Shown here piece by piece: positions 22,860 through 34,925 of a stretch of DNA of 64,000 nt. Each line of letters opens with the position of its first letter. Position 1 is the stretch's first letter. The translations under genes and the position numbers were made by a program. The notes under the pieces are model-generated. The model was not told where the DNA came from and did no database searches. It worked only from the letters and a program-made list of their open reading frames with translations. The stretch comes from Oxytricha trifallax (Eukaryota; Ciliophora; Spirotrichea; Sporadotrichida; Oxytrichidae). The DNA is taken from contig ARYC01000038.1 of NCBI GenBank assembly GCA_000711775.1, forward strand, positions 21,388 through 85,387. The letters run 5' to 3'.

Positions 22860-23290
22860 CTGTACAAAAAAATGGATTTCGGATCAGCTTCCTTTTCATA
22901 AAGTTCTATTTTTTGATTTTTTGGGGTATTATTTTTAAGTTTAGATTGGTATATTATTTTAAATTCTGCACTCTACGGCTCTTTCATACAAGAATAGACG
23001 TCTATTTTGTTCCCTATTATAAAGTAGCTTGCCTCTCTGAGTTTTTATTGTCGTATTCAATTGATGCTAACTTTGTTCGATAAATCTAGCTACTTCTTAT
23101 CAAATTCTTAATATATGGCTTGTTGAGTGAGAAGATTCCGAAGTATATTTCTTGAAAATATCTTAAGTAGTGCCTTATCCTTACAATTTTTAGTTAAAAT
23201 AGTTCATTCTAATATAAGAGCGGTCTTTCTCTTGACTCTTAAATAATCCTTCTTGTTTTTCACTATAGTTTAAAATTAATTTGCTTAGAA
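22860..23290 (-). CDS. Unrecognised coding island
   Basis: Minus-strand frame kept open by Gln-coding TAA/TAG: KDYLRVKRKTALILERTILT, FSRNILRNLLTQQAIYQEF, REASYFIIGNKIDVYSCMKE, LYEKEADPKSIFLYS. It lies tail-to-tail with the kinesin, only about 150 bp away. Lysine-rich; no domain recognised. Confidence 0.5.
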
Positions 23291-23609
23291 AAAACATAAT
23301 AAATTAACCTATAAAGTATAGAACTAACTTAGTGATATAAAATCATGAATTAGATATTGCAAAAATTTGTTTATTCAACAAATCAACATAACTGTTTTTA
23401 TAAGGATTAGATGACAAATATAATAGATAACTTATAAATTTAATTGAAATTATATAAATTTTTGACAATAAATATTATAAAAATTATTCCTAAAAAGCTA
23501 CATTTTGCGAAAATAGAAAAGCATTGAAAATGATAAATTTGTTCATGATATAGCGATTAAACTGTAAATTTATCAATTAAAAATATTGGATTTAATATAC
23601 GGGTTTTAT

Positions 23610-23885
23610 CTAACATTTGGAAGAAACCGCCAAACTTCAGAAAATTTATAACTAATTGAATGGAGAAAAAGAACAGATTTAAACTGAAATTATTGAGAAG
23701 TATCACAAGATCATCTAACTTGAATGAAGAGGAGATAAATAAGCTCCTAAGCATCAAGAGGTCCAGAGAAGAGTTTGATAAAAAAGCTATCAACAACACT
23801 GATGTAATTAATATAGTTTATTCATAATGCTATGTATATAAAGAGATGATAATCTTGGCAAAAGGATGAAGCAAAACCAAGATGG
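23610..23885 (+). CDS. Unrecognised coding island
   Basis: Reads WKKPPNFRKFITNQMEKKNR, then LKLLRSITRSSNLNEEEINK and FDKKAINNTDVINIVYSQ, ending at TGA near 23,867. The opposite strand is also open here but gives a Leu/Phe-rich product, which is the usual mirror of a Lys/Glu-rich gene. May belong with the island at 24,590-24,945. Function unknown. Confidence 0.4.
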
Positions 23886-24049
23886 TATTATAACAATCAA
23901 ATACTTACATTAAAATGCTACAAAATTAAAATATAATATGTTTTATAATGACGAGGATGTCCAAGATGATCTTGAGATAAAGAAACCATTTATGCAATCA
24001 AATAAGCTAAATTATTAACTAAACTATTTTTAGGTGATCAAGGCATATA

Positions 24050-24273
24050 AGAGAACCAAAATTGGTAGGTGTATGCTTCTCGGTTCAGGGAGAAGTGGAA
24101 TGGGGGGCGAGGTGGTTTTTTGGAGTTTTTCTAGTTCACGGCTTGGCACGTCAATTCACTCAGATACGTCTACGTCACGACTAAAATTGATGGTTTGATT
24201 TTAGTATTAAACAATGATATGTTTAATTTAATTTGAGATTACTCATTATACACATACACAGAGAACCAAAATT
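24050..24273. repeat. 14-bp direct repeat flanking a 196-bp, partly GC-rich segment (IES-like)
   Basis: AGAGAACCAAAATT occurs at 24,050-24,063 and 24,260-24,273. Direct repeats of this size at segment ends are what MDS-IES pointers look like. Unusually, the first half of the enclosed segment (about 24,064-24,180) is richer in GC than its flanks and holds a G-run near 24,102, the opposite of a typical IES. Confidence 0.55.
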
Positions 24274-24589
24274 TAGGGAGATAGTTTTAAGCCACAAATC
24301 CTTAAATATTAGTTTAATTATAGTTATTTTATTTAAAAGTCATAAATTTGTTTGATTTTGCATATTTTGTAATAAATTGCCTTACATCTATGACTTAAAC
24401 TTATTTAATTTTTAATTCATCATTATTGATCAATTGATTATTAACAAAGTATTTTATTAGTACAAATAAAAATAAGATAAAAAATTTTAATTGAATTAAA
24501 AAATCAATTTCCTTTACGGGTAAAAATAAACCCCCTTAAAATATATTCTAAAGATTAAGGGTCATTTTTTAAAAAATTCTTTGAGAAAT

Positions 24590-24945
24590 TTTTAGGAAAT
24601 CCTAGTGCAGCTTCTTCTATCATTCATCAACTCAATCTTCAAGAATTACTAAAAGAAAGTCATGTCAACAAAGAAAATTATCAATTTAACAGACCAGAAC
24701 TATCATTGAATAACTATTTGAGACCAAATTAGTCCAGAAACCCCTTCAACACCATCATTTATTTCATGAAAAACATTAATGCTAAGAAGTTTAGTACAGT
24801 GAGCAATAACTACTAGTAAATCCTTCAACTAAGACAGACAATTGCCATAATTGAACTTCCTAAATTAGAATCCTTTCACTAACAAGTAATATTTATAAAA
24901 TACAAAACATCAGGAAATTATAAAACAAAAATGAATAATAACTGA
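24590..24945 (+). CDS. Unrecognised coding island
   Basis: Frame NPSAASSIIHQLNLQELLKE, then RPELSLNNYLRPNQSRNPF, YFMKNINAKKFSTVSNNY and IELPKLESFHQQVIFIKYK, stopping at TGA near 24,943. Three in-frame TAA/TAG codons read as Gln. Coding by composition; no domain recognised. Confidence 0.5.
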
Positions 24946-25730
24946 CATCAAAATGATAGTTATAAATGAGTTCGTATATTGAAGCGAATATCACAAAATA
25001 GTTAAAATAGCAAGATTAACTTGAAATTTATCAACTGTTGTGTATTTAATAAGTGATATATATATTTTTTAATAACATTTTCCAGAATTATTTTTTTCTT
25101 GTGTAAAACTTATGTTTATTATGAAAATAGTTCAATTGAAGGTATGTTAGTTTTATTCTAATTTTAAGAAAATTCATGTATTTCACTATGAAAAGATGAG
25201 TGCTTGTTTGTGATTACAATATATTTTTCTTTTATTTGATATTTGTTATATATTTTACTTTGAAATTAACACATAATATGTTTGTTATTAAAAAGAATAA
25301 AAAAATGTCAAAATTTTGAAATAAAAATTAGAATGGCGGGTTGCCAATTTGCGTTATTCTTCAAAACTCCACTCTGATCCATTTTTAATTTATGAATTAG
25401 TAATTATCTTCTGTTTATATTTAATATGTGATAATTTGTAATTTCAATTAATACATGCATAATAGCTGCAGTAGCCAGTGTAAAACCGACAGCTACTCAG
25501 AAAAAAACTCAAGAATAAGAAGCAACAATCAAAATTTCAAAGTTAACTCATAAAATAGTAATAGTGAATTTCATCAATCATAAAGATTATAAGAATCTGA
25601 ATCTCTTTATATTATAATTTCAACTTGATTTCATAAATTTGTTTTTCCTTTTAATGCATTTGTTATATTATCGACATTAAAAAGCTATGCAATTATACTT
25701 GTGATTAATCTTCTTGCATGCTTAACACAA
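24946..25730. other. AT-rich stretch with one weak plus-strand frame
   Basis: Mostly AT-rich. A frame at about 25,460-25,630 (AVASVKPTATQKKTQEQEAT) is open and has coding-like codons but is too short to judge. Confidence 0.35.
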
Positions 25731-25734
25731 TTCT

Positions 25735-26760
25735 TAGTACATCTGTATTAAAAGTTTTTGCTGCATCTGTTTTCATGAGGAATCTGATTTCTTCGAGATC
25801 CTTCTCATCTGCGAAGCCGTATCTCATTTTGTAATTTAAATTGTTTCTACATTTACAATAAATGAAATACTCCTTCCTTATGGTGGAGATAACAAATCAG
25901 AGGAAGTTACTTGATACCCTCCATCTTTATATATCTCCAACTTACTTTTCACTTAAGTTTACCCATCCTCTTCCTTATTATTATTAGTGAAAAATTTATT
26001 AAACTAAGACTTTTCTTTGGCAATCCCTTTTCGTCTTTTGACTTTTCTTACTTTTCTAGAGTTCTATGAACTTTCTTTCCATTCCTCGATTAACTGAGAC
26101 TGACCTAATTTTCTCATGTTGGAAATAATTCTCTCTAAGAGTACATCTTGTGAGTGCAAATAATGAGCATATTAAAACTTATTAAGATGTATATCAAAAG
26201 TTCAAATGTAAAAGGCAAGCTTCTAAGATTTTCTTTAAATCTATCAATGCCTTTGTCAACTCGTGTATTTCCCTTTTGTAAATAACTTGAATTCTTGGAT
26301 TCTTAATATCAATCAAAGTCAATCTATTAAAATTGATTAAAGCAAATAAGTTCAAAAAGCTTACTCTGGAAATTTCAAGAGACTAGGGTCAGTTTTGAAA
26401 AAAAAAGATTACTTATTGATACTTTTATCAATAATTATCATAGATGGTTGTTATTTCAAATCATCTTAAGAATTGTATATATAATCGCTTTGTGAATTTG
26501 CAGTTCTTCTATTGGCACTAATCGATGTTGTAGGAGATATTTCAACCACTTATTTGTCTTACTATTTTTTTAATTTCATTTTTAACTTTTAAATTATTCT
26601 AATCTAAGAATAAGTCTTCTATATTATCATTTAAAGCCAGCACAGATGTATTCATATCAATTTTCAAGTCGATTTATGTATTAAAATTGTGTTCATTTTT
26701 TGTTGATAAATAATTCTGTTATTAGCACTCTAACAATCACCTAAAAATGATTGTTAATTT
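25735..26760 (-). CDS. Unrecognised gene, three or more islands
   Basis: Minus strand. Islands read in order: KNEHNFNTQIDLKIDMNTSV and NNLKVKNEIKKI (about 26,720-26,560), a Ser/Thr/Gln-rich stretch (QVVEISPTTSISANRRTANS), LTLIDIKNPRIQVIYKREIH and LTKALIDLKKILEACLLHL (about 26,330-26,200), HYLHSQDVLLERIISNMRKL, a basic stretch VRKVKRRKGIAKEKSQ and, after a gap, MRYGFADEKDLEEIRFLMKT. A one-base step at a TTT-TGA is needed near 26,192. Mixed helical, basic and low-complexity composition; no family recognised. Confidence 0.5.
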
Positions 26761-27128
26761 TATTGAATAAATCATTATCTAAATGATATTTGGGAGATAA
26801 ACCCTTCAAAACTTACTATAATCGCTATGCTAATTGTTTGATATTTTATAATTTTTCATAAAAGTTATGTAAGATCTTATAATATATTTACATTTAACTT
26901 ATCGTATTTTTGTGAACATTTGATTCTATTTATATACAAAACTTCATATCAAGTATTATAGTCGTAATGTATCAATGTAAGATAGATGAGGAAATGTTTC
27001 TCAGATCAATTAAAACAAATTAAATGCTCTTTATTTATTAAGCTTTTTAACTAAGCTTTTATAGGAGCATGTTGGAATTAAGTTAAATTACACAATAAAT
27101 ATATTTTATAGTGTTCGATCGAGTACAA
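26761..27128. other. AT-rich gap, no gene seen
   Basis: AT-rich intergenic or IES sequence between divergent islands. Confidence 0.4.
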
Positions 27129-27129
27129 C

Positions 27130-27615
27130 AAAAACATAAACTACGAAGAAATTATGACACTCAAGAAATTTCAAAGAATGAAGCAATATCTCTCAATGCG
27201 CTTCCAGGAGAGATTCTAAATTCAAATGATGATGATCAAAAGCAAGATTTATAGTGTTCACTTTTGAATTCATAATTAAAAAAGTGATTGACTATATAGA
27301 AAGCAATCCTGATCTTATAAGAGGATTCAGAGCACTGAGAATATACTTTAAGCATTTATGATAAATTATAAGAAAAATAGATGATTATAAGAATTTGATT
27401 AAGAATATTAGAAATAATAAAATGTCTGATCAGAAGATGCCATGGCACTCACTATAAATGTAGGTTACAAAAAAAACATATCTAAATTTTATTTTTTCAG
27501 CGATCTCACCTGCTATGAATGGTGACTGATTTAAACTGAGTTTTCGACAAGCTACAGAAAGAAAAGGGAAAGGCACATATTATTGGAATGATAGGGACAT
27601 CTATGAAGGATAATC
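27130..27615 (+). CDS. Unrecognised coding islands
   Basis: Two short plus-strand islands. The first reads YEEIMTLKKFQRMKQYLSMR and, after a frame step, VIDYIESNPDLIRGFRALRI then MSDQKMPWHSL. The second (27,500-27,615) reads VFDKLQKEKGKAHIIGMIGT then SMKDNR and TGA. About 50 bp of AT-rich DNA lies between. No domain recognised. Confidence 0.35.
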
Positions 27616-27889
27616 GATGAATAATAAAGCTGTTCAGTTTTTGACTTTTTCTATTCTACTATTTACAATTGCTTTTATTCTTAATCAAATTCTTATAATC
27701 ATCTATTTTTCGTAAAATTTATCATAATTGTTTAAAAATGATAGAGATGAAATAGCCTTGTAAGTATGGTTTATTGAGTGAAATTTATTCCTAAGTGAAG
27801 TTTGTCTGTACTACATTGATTACTGTGATAAAATTAGTCTAATTGGTTTAAACTGCAATAAAATTGTAAAATTAGGATTTGGGAAAATT

Positions 27890-28260
27890 ATATCAATAAA
27901 ATGCTTGCATTAAATCACATTTTACTGAGTAGCATATCTAACTCTCGTCTTTTTATGTCAAGTGCAATATCATGCTATTTCTATTTTTCTCTTTGTATGT
28001 TGAATGTCTGCCCTTTTAACCTTTTTCTCTCTTCTTTCCTATTCCTCATTATAGGTCTTGTAAGTATGTTAAAATCCATTTTATCATTTCTGAAGTCTAG
28101 ATTAGCTGATATTTTTAACTTGATTTCGGGGTCATCATTGTTAAAGGCTGTACTCACTTGTCTTTTACTTTAAAATGATCTAGGGTAAAGATTGTGAGAC
28201 ATTGTTGAATTAAACCTTTGGGTTCTCTGTGAGTTATTATATTAAGAATAAATAATATTT
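27890..28260 (-). CDS. Unrecognised basic coding island
   Basis: Minus-strand frame reads KMDFNILTRPIMRNRKEERK, then LKGQTFNIQREKQKQHDIAL and DIKRRELDMLLSKM. The plus strand is open too but gives a membrane-like Leu/Phe/Ser product, the typical antisense of a Lys/Arg/Glu-rich gene. Upstream (28,260-28,600) frames are mixed. Function unknown. Confidence 0.4.
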
Positions 28261-28989
28261 TAACTACTTCCATCAAAAGCTTTGCTCTCTAATTCTTTGA
28301 AATCAAAAAGAGTGGCAATAAAATGAATTTCCATCAAAGTGAATTTTGCTTATTCACACATTTAAATGAAAATACCTAGTAAAGATCAAACTAATTTTGT
28401 ATTGGCTTATCAAAAGTTTCCATCTCATTATTCATTAATACTTGATTATTTTTTTCACAACCAAAATGACTCTGAATTTCATCTCCCAGAGCTGAAAGAA
28501 CTAATCTCTTATTCGCCAAATAGTCTAAGTAATTATCAGGATCTTCATTTTAAAAGAAACTGATCTCAAATTCATCAATCAACTTTAGGCTCTTTTGTGA
28601 GCTGAAGTTAATGGTTAACACTATTTATATCATAACAATGACATGCTTTTAATCATTCGCTTCTTTTGATATTTTCTATTGAATTTTATTAAAAACTCAT
28701 TTTTATTCATTTAAGTTATCTCATATTTACGCACTTTGGAGTCTGAACCGAATGATAGCAAGTTTTTAAATCGATTTAAATCTTATAATCTATTAAATAC
28801 TTCTGGCTAAGGATTAATTTAACTGGTTTAATTAGAATCAGTTATTAAATATGAAATTTTCTAGAATTATTTTAATGAAACTATAAAGAAACTTCTGTTT
28901 TATTGTGGTTATAATTATATGATGCTAACTTAGATTTGTGCATTAAGAATTCTATATAATATCCTTATTTAATAAGTCTCTTTGTCTGT

Positions 28990-29310
28990 AGAAATAAAAA
29001 ACAAACTTAATAAATTTTCCAGATTTAGTTTCTTGCTCTATTCTGAACCTTAGCTCAATTATATCTCATCCTTGAATAAGTACTTCCTATTCTTGTATCT
29101 CTGATAATAAATTAGTTTTCACTTCTTAAGTTTAATAAAATCCTTCATTGTCTTCGATATTTTTATCATTACACAGCTTTATGGGTAAGCTTTGTTTATT
29201 GAAATTATCATAAATCCTTCTTATCATTGCAAGCTCTTCATCGTATTTTTTAGAATCTAGAGTTTTTTAAATCGCCCTTTTTCAAGTTTGCTATTGAACT
29301 CTAAGAATTA
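28990..29310 (-). CDS. Unrecognised coiled-coil-like island
   Basis: Reads TLDSKKYDEELAMIRRIYDN, then NFNKQSLPIKLCNDKNIEDN, KTNLLSEIQEQEVLIQG and IELRFRIEQETKSGKFIK. Helical, charged, Gln-coding TAA/TAG in frame. It may be the downstream part of the minus-strand gene cluster that extends up to 33.3 kb. Confidence 0.45.
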
Positions 29311-29559
29311 TCTCTATGGTTGTTTAAAAATAAAAACAAATGTGAAGACTAGGGTCACTGTCTAAATTCATTGGCGAAGATTCATCGTTATTCTGCTTTG
29401 TCAATTCTACTCACTAAATATTTTCAATACTGATTCCTTTGATATCCTGATTGTTTTTATCAATAAGTAATCTCGTGTCTTCCTATCTTGCTTAGTTTAA
29501 ATGAGAGGACATTTATTATTAGGGAAGGGATGTAGTAGTGTCTTTTATGCTAACTTCTT

Positions 29560-29830
29560 TTGATAAAAAGTTGATTCTCATTAAGGTGAGGTTTTTACTT
29601 TTACTTTCTAGGCATCTGCATTTCAATAATAGAAAGGCAGCCTTCTTTCCTCTTGTTCTTTACATGTTTGAAGTGATATATTGACCACTATCCGCTGAAA
29701 ATGGAATTTAGTCTGTCGAAGACTGCTTTGAGTGATATTATAATAATCCTATCTCTTGGTATTGGTAGTCTCTTTAGCAGATTTTCTCTGAGTGTTAAAG
29801 TGAGTTATCAAACTTCCCTAATGATAGTTA
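29560..29830 (-). CDS. Weak coding island
   Basis: Frame with LTLRENLLKRLPIPRDRIII, then KAVFDRLNSIFSGQWSIYHF and KRKEGCLSIIEMQMPRKQ. Two minus frames are open here; this one has the more protein-like composition. No domain recognised. Confidence 0.3.
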
Positions 29831-30289
29831 ATTTAATATAATGACTAAGGGCTAATTTAAAAATAATTGTATTAACATTTTTTGAAATATGGATTAAAAC
29901 TAATACTTTTAAATTTTTAGGCTTTTAGCTTTTTTAGAATGAATAGGATGATAAGAAGAAGTAGCTCCAGTAGAATTCAGTCTATTTTAAGGAAATTTAT
30001 TGAGATAATCTTTTTAATTATTAGACTGAATGTACTTCGTAAAATTGACTAGTTTTCCATTCTCAAATTGTAATTCTTGCTTCAGCTTTGTATTTAGTTT
30101 CATGAACTGATCTATGTTATTCAATTAAAAGTTTACTTCCTATGAGAGAGTATTTTGATTATTATTTAAAGTATTTCTTACTTATGTTATCTTCTACTAT
30201 TCTCTATAATTTTTCCAAAAATTAAATGTGATATTGTAACACACATAATTTATGAATAAAATATTTTTTTCTGCTTCTCTTAATTAATA

Positions 30290-30560
30290 TCTTGATTTTA
30301 GTTCATGCCTCTATAAGAGTTATTTGTAATCCCTCCGTCTTTATATGACAATGTGGTAAATACTTGTTCATTTCCCGAATTTTTTACTCCTCCCTTAACA
30401 TCATTATTGAAAGCAGATCTTCCTGTAAAATTCCTATATGCGCTATTATTTGTTGTTTTTATTTCTTTCTGAACAAGGGGCATTCTTAAGTTACCAGATG
30501 CTGATATTTTACTCTTTGGACTTTTATGTTATTACTTATCATTTATGGGGAGATTTATCC
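30290..30560 (-). CDS. Asn/Gly/Ser-rich coding island
   Basis: Reads SPKSKISASGNLRMPLVQKE, then TTNNSAYRNFTGRSAFNND, GGVKNSGNEQVFTTLSYKDG and ITNNSYRGMN. Low-complexity, hydrophilic, probably a disordered tail. On the same strand as, and downstream of, the coding block at 30.8-31.1 kb. Function unknown. Confidence 0.45.
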
Positions 30561-30819
30561 CTTACATTTCTTAGGTTTACTTATTTTATCCATCTCTGTA
30601 GTCAAAGCTATTTAAATCATCAGTAATATTGAATTACTTTTTCCCATTAGCATTTTATCCATTTTTGCCTTTTTGATTAAGTTTTGTGAGTAAAACAGTT
30701 ACTTTTTTAGTCTTAAAAAACTGTTATTTTATAGGGACTAATATGATTGCTTGTATATTAATTCGTCAAAGACTGAATCCTTCTTTAAATGAGTTATGTG
30801 CTGAATAAATTTTTGAATT

Positions 30820-31140
30820 TTTTGTTAGTTCCCCACTCAACTTTAGTTATTGGGATTGTTGCTATAAATATAGAAAGTGTTTTTGCTGGAAGTTTTAGAA
30901 TTTTCTCATTTAATCCCACCCCTATGTGAGATTAATACACTTAAGTTTGCGACTGTTTTTAGATATGGAAGCATTTCTAATCCACTTTCCATTTAGAAAG
31001 CTACTTTATAGATTTTTTTATCCCTTACGAATCATAATGCAAGTTGATCCTTCGATTTGTAGCTGAATCTTATTTAGATTAATGGATTTTCTGACTTTGC
31101 TTAGTTTGCTGAATACTCATTTTTATTTTAATCACTATAA
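30820..31140 (-). CDS. Unrecognised coding island
   Basis: Clear frame: NEYSANQAKSENPLIQIRFS, KDQLALQFVRDKKIYKVAFQ, ESGLEMLPYLKTVANLSVLI, then after a TGA NSKTSSKNTFYIYSNNPNN. Coding-like composition. Probably one gene with the neighbouring minus-strand islands; no domain recognised. Confidence 0.5.
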
Positions 31141-31249
31141 TATTGAATATGTTTGATATAATGAAATTGGAGTAATAAATAATTAGAGACATGCTAAAAA
31201 TAAATTATATAATTGATTGTAATTAGAAATGTCTAAAATTGTATTTATA

Positions 31250-33260
31250 GCAGGGATGCTATTTTTGAAGTTGGCTAATTTTGAAACTTTTCCTAAACCT
31301 AAGTAAATTGCAGTGCTAGATTTTATCCTTAGTTATTCAGCTTGTTATTTGAAGACTGAGATTTTTTCTAATTATAATCTGTTAGAATTTATCGACTCTT
31401 CCTCTTTTCAGTTTCTTATTTATTCTTGCTCATTAACTCTTATCAATTATGGTTAAAATAAAAGCATTTACTCTTGTATTTATGTAACATGTCAGGCCTA
31501 TATTGCTTAAATGCTTGATTAGCCTCCATAAATCAATTTTTGCTGATCTCTTTTCAAATTTAGATCTCCAATTCATATTACTGAATTTAGCTCTCATACT
31601 CAGTCTTCAATCAACTGACTTCTTGATCCTTATACTATTTTAATTGAATAATTTCTTCATCAAGAGCGGACTTATTTTTAATAAGTTTTCCTTGATTTAC
31701 TCAGATAAATTTGAAATATTTCCATGTTACTCCTAAGACTCTCTTTATAATTTAATTTGAAATATTGTTTCATTTTACCATAAAGTTTACAGAGAACTAA
31801 ATTCATTTCAAAGCCTTTGGATTTCTTGATCTTTCATGCTTATTTCATTCTTTATGTTTTCTAACATGGAAGTGTCAAGTAATGTAGTGTCTGATCTTTG
31901 ACTGGGAACATGGGAAGCTGGCTATTTAGATTCAAGTTTTTAAGAGTTTACTTCAATTGGGACTTCAACTTACAATTTTCACAACTATTCTATCAATAGG
32001 GACCTCAACTCTCTTCTCAATATACTTGATTTCACCAGGAGAGATTTTCTCCAATATTTAGATATGATTCTTAAGATCATCATATTCTCTTCTCAATCTA
32101 CTTAAATCTTGGAGGAGTAAATTTGGGCAGCATCATTAGACTTATGTTGATTTTCATCAGTTCTAATTATTTCTTATGATGAAACTATGTTCTCAAACTT
32201 TGAAAAGTCCCCTTCGGTCATGTTAGGATTTGTTTAATTTACAGGTCATGTTAATGATTCAATTCCTCAAATTGAGTAACAATTATGTTGATATTAAAAA
32301 TAAATGAATTCAAGTTTATTCTTTTATCTTCGCTTTTTATTTGTTGAAGTCAGTTTTTAAAGATCTTATATAATTTCCTTTTTTTGATCATTTAAAAGTT
32401 TCTCTTATTTAATTAAACATCAATTTATGGTTTCTATCTAAAAGTAGAGATTTATGGAACTGTATTTCCTTCTATAATCCCTCTAAGATCTTATTTTCAC
32501 TAATTTTTTAGCCAATCATCTCTTCAAGTTTTTTAATTTGATCTTGTAATTCTTGGTTTCTCTGCTCTTTGATTTCAAGCTCTTTTCTTAGAGTAGCAAT
32601 ATCATTTTATAAAGCAGCCATTTAAGGATCAACTTCCTTTTCAACTTACTCAGCTTCTGCAAAAAAGTTGAAAGCCATTTTCTGAGCTTATCTAACTTCA
32701 GGGTCATTGCTAAGTCTTGATCTAATTTTTCTATTAGATTCTTCCCGTGAATAAACTGGGTCCTCTTCCCTCTTGCATGCCTGATACTCATCTGCACTTT
32801 GAAGTGCTTGAACTGCTTGGACAACTACTTCTCTAATAATCACCTCTTCTCTAACAATTTCTTTGATAACTTCAGGAGGCTTAAACTTGTCAACATTTGC
32901 TTAGAATTTATCAGTTCTTAAAAGCTTCAACTTTAGCTCAGTGTATTGTTTCCTCATGGGCAAGTATTCTTTGATCAATCCCTGGCATCCTTAAAAGTCT
33001 TTAATAGTGGGAGCACTCTCATTGTCTCTGAGGAACTATGAGTGCCAATACTTACTCATTTGTTTATTATCTCAGCGTTTCTTTGAGTGTGCCTGAAATT
33101 CAACATGATCTACTGAGTTATCTTCTGGCTTATCAACAAACACAAGTTTCTCCACTTCAACTTTCTCTGGTTCGAGTTATTCTAGCTCTTGGTACTCAGC
33201 TAATAGCTTTTGAAGCTTGCTCTACAGATCGTATATCGAATCTTACTGTAAAGTTAAAAC
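31250..33260 (-). CDS. Long coiled-coil protein with VPI/VPV motif
   Basis: Minus strand. N-terminal block (33,240-32,900): LQKLLAEYQELEQLEPEKVE, DNKQMSKYWHSQFLRDNESA and LIKEYLPMRKQYTELKLKLL. Middle: FKPPEVIKEIVREEVIIREV, EESNRKIRSRLSNDPEVRQA, FNFFAEAEQVEKEVDPQM and a strong heptad coiled coil (IATLRKELEIKEQRNQELQD). Near 32,130-31,990: LRREYDDLKNHIQILEKI, IKYIEKRVEVPIDRIVVKIV and VPIEV. Then LENIKNEISMKDQEIQRLQN and YKDQEVSQLKTEYESQIQQY to about 31,530. The VPIDRIV-type repeat recalls alveolin/articulin cortical proteins, but is also common in ciliate structural coiled coils. One in-frame TGA (after HSKKR) and frame steps near 31,990. Likely cytoskeletal; precise role unknown. Confidence 0.65.
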
Positions 33261-33534
33261 CGATCAATTAAGACACGAAGATTGGAAATAAAAACAATTT
33301 AATTAAAAATTAATTATTATTGGCGTATAATTATAATTTTTGGGCTTATTATTAAAACGAATGGCTTGATTAATTTTCCTTATAAAATAATACAATCAGG
33401 GTGTGAAAATTTGATTTTGGCCTAATTTTATTTATATTATTAGCTAATTATAATTAATTTTTAATTCAATTGCTCTTAACTCCAATTTACATATCTTAAT
33501 TGATCTATGAGGTTTTATGTGCTCCTGTGATTTG

Positions 33535-34115
33535 AGATTTTATTCAACAAATACCTACAGTTGTTTCTCTCCGTCTCCAAGTTTGGTATTTAGCTCTTAA
33601 ATACTGTTATAGTAATCCTCTTATTATAGTTTCAGCTTGAACAACAACACTTGCTTTTCCTTGATGAGAGATTTAAGTTTACTCTATTAGCCATCAATAA
33701 TTTAGAAACAGTAAGTGTGAGCTTCTTTCTCCTACAGATTATATTTATCTTTGAATTATATGGTGAAATGCTTATAATAATCTATTCTATTTTTGGCTTC
33801 TTGCTCATAATGTGTTTTAATTAATATTGACTCTTTAATTGATCAAGTTTTTAGAGACTCTTAGGGGTTGACAAAATTGTTGATAGTTAAAAATACTTCA
33901 AAACTTACCCTTTTATGACTTCTATAGCTTCAGATTTGGGAATATAGACTTCTTATTTCAGTAGAAAAGATGGTGTGTTAGAACACAGCTTAAAAAGTGC
34001 TCCCTATATTAAAAAGGAAATGTTATAAAAAGCTTGAGTTTCACAAAAATGGATATTTTCCCATCGTACTATCTTTTACTTGCATTTGTATCAATAATCT
34101 CTTCTCTTATTGCAC
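33535..34115 (-). CDS. Coiled-coil coding island
   Basis: Reads WENIHFCETQAFYNISFLIQ and LLKQEVYIPKSEAIEVIKG (34,100-33,900), then after a gap ILIKTHYEQEAKNRIDYYKH, QFKDKYNLQEKEAHTYCFQI, SKLKSLIKEKQVLLFKLKLQ and SIQELNTKLGDGEKQL. It sits just upstream of the VPI coiled-coil gene on the same strand and could be its N-terminal MDS group. No family recognised. Confidence 0.5.
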
Positions 34116-34925
34116 TCAAGCTGTTTCATGATTGAAATCCTCCATGTTACATAATTATAAACTTAATAAATACAACTTACACTAAATGGAGTTGAAAGTT
34201 GTGTGTTCAATGGGAATTATTAGGATTTCATTTATGACATTCTAATTGTTGCTTTTTATATTTATTACAATTAAAATAATTTTTACGAGCAAATATAATC
34301 AAATTTTACAATAATTAATACTTCGTTAATAAATCATTGATTAACTCATACTTTCTTAATTTAAAAAAAAACAATTAAGTAATCACGCATTCACAAAATT
34401 CAAATAATTTTGGATTAATCTACATATTTTGAGGGGTATTTCATTCTATATGTTCCCATGTCACTCGTTTTTTCTTAATCGCCCATTTGACTATTTTTGG
34501 GACCTCAACCCAGCGACCCTCAATCTACTTAGAGCACAGTACCACTGCTTTGTATTTATGACCGTCTTTTTCAAAATTTCCACAGAAACAGGGTCCTGCA
34601 GGATTTGTGACACCTGTTTTACAACATATGAAACCGTCCTTTTATCCTAATATCTTATTAGTGTTTTCCCAATTGTATTTTGTTAACTTCTTTCAGTTGG
34701 GGAATATTTAGCTTAAGTTTACATTTCAATAGTATTTAATAGTTGTCTAAATTTCTCAATTTACTTACATTTAGTTCTTAATAAGCAAATGTCTGAGGCG
34801 GCTGAATAGTTATGTTTACTTGCTAAACCATGTGAACTGTCAAATTGACTTTAAAACATTCTAAGTTTAAAAGGATTTAAGTTCATTTCTTTTATGAAGA
34901 AACGAATTATAGACCACTAGAGCTA
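34116..34925. other. Mostly non-coding, with a GC-richer block of uncertain nature
   Basis: 34,430-34,640 is less AT-rich than its flanks and open on both strands (plus: DTCFTTYETVLLSQ; minus: SQILQDPVSVEILKKTVINT). The minus frame has a U-box-like DPVSVE word, but nothing else supports that, so neither frame is called. Confidence 0.35.

Noticed and set aside
23557-23799. Minus-strand Leu/Phe-rich frame
   Set aside because: Mirror of the plus-strand basic island at 23,610-23,885.
27901-28173. Plus-strand frame with membrane-like composition
   Set aside because: It is the antisense of a Lys/Arg/Glu-rich minus-strand coding island, which reads better with Gln-coding TAA/TAG.
33038-33271. Plus-strand frame rich in Ser/Leu
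   Set aside because: Antisense of the clear coiled-coil N-terminus on the minus strand.
34430-34640. Possible U-box domain (DPVSVE word) on the minus strand
   Set aside because: Only one short word matches; both strands are open and neither has further support.
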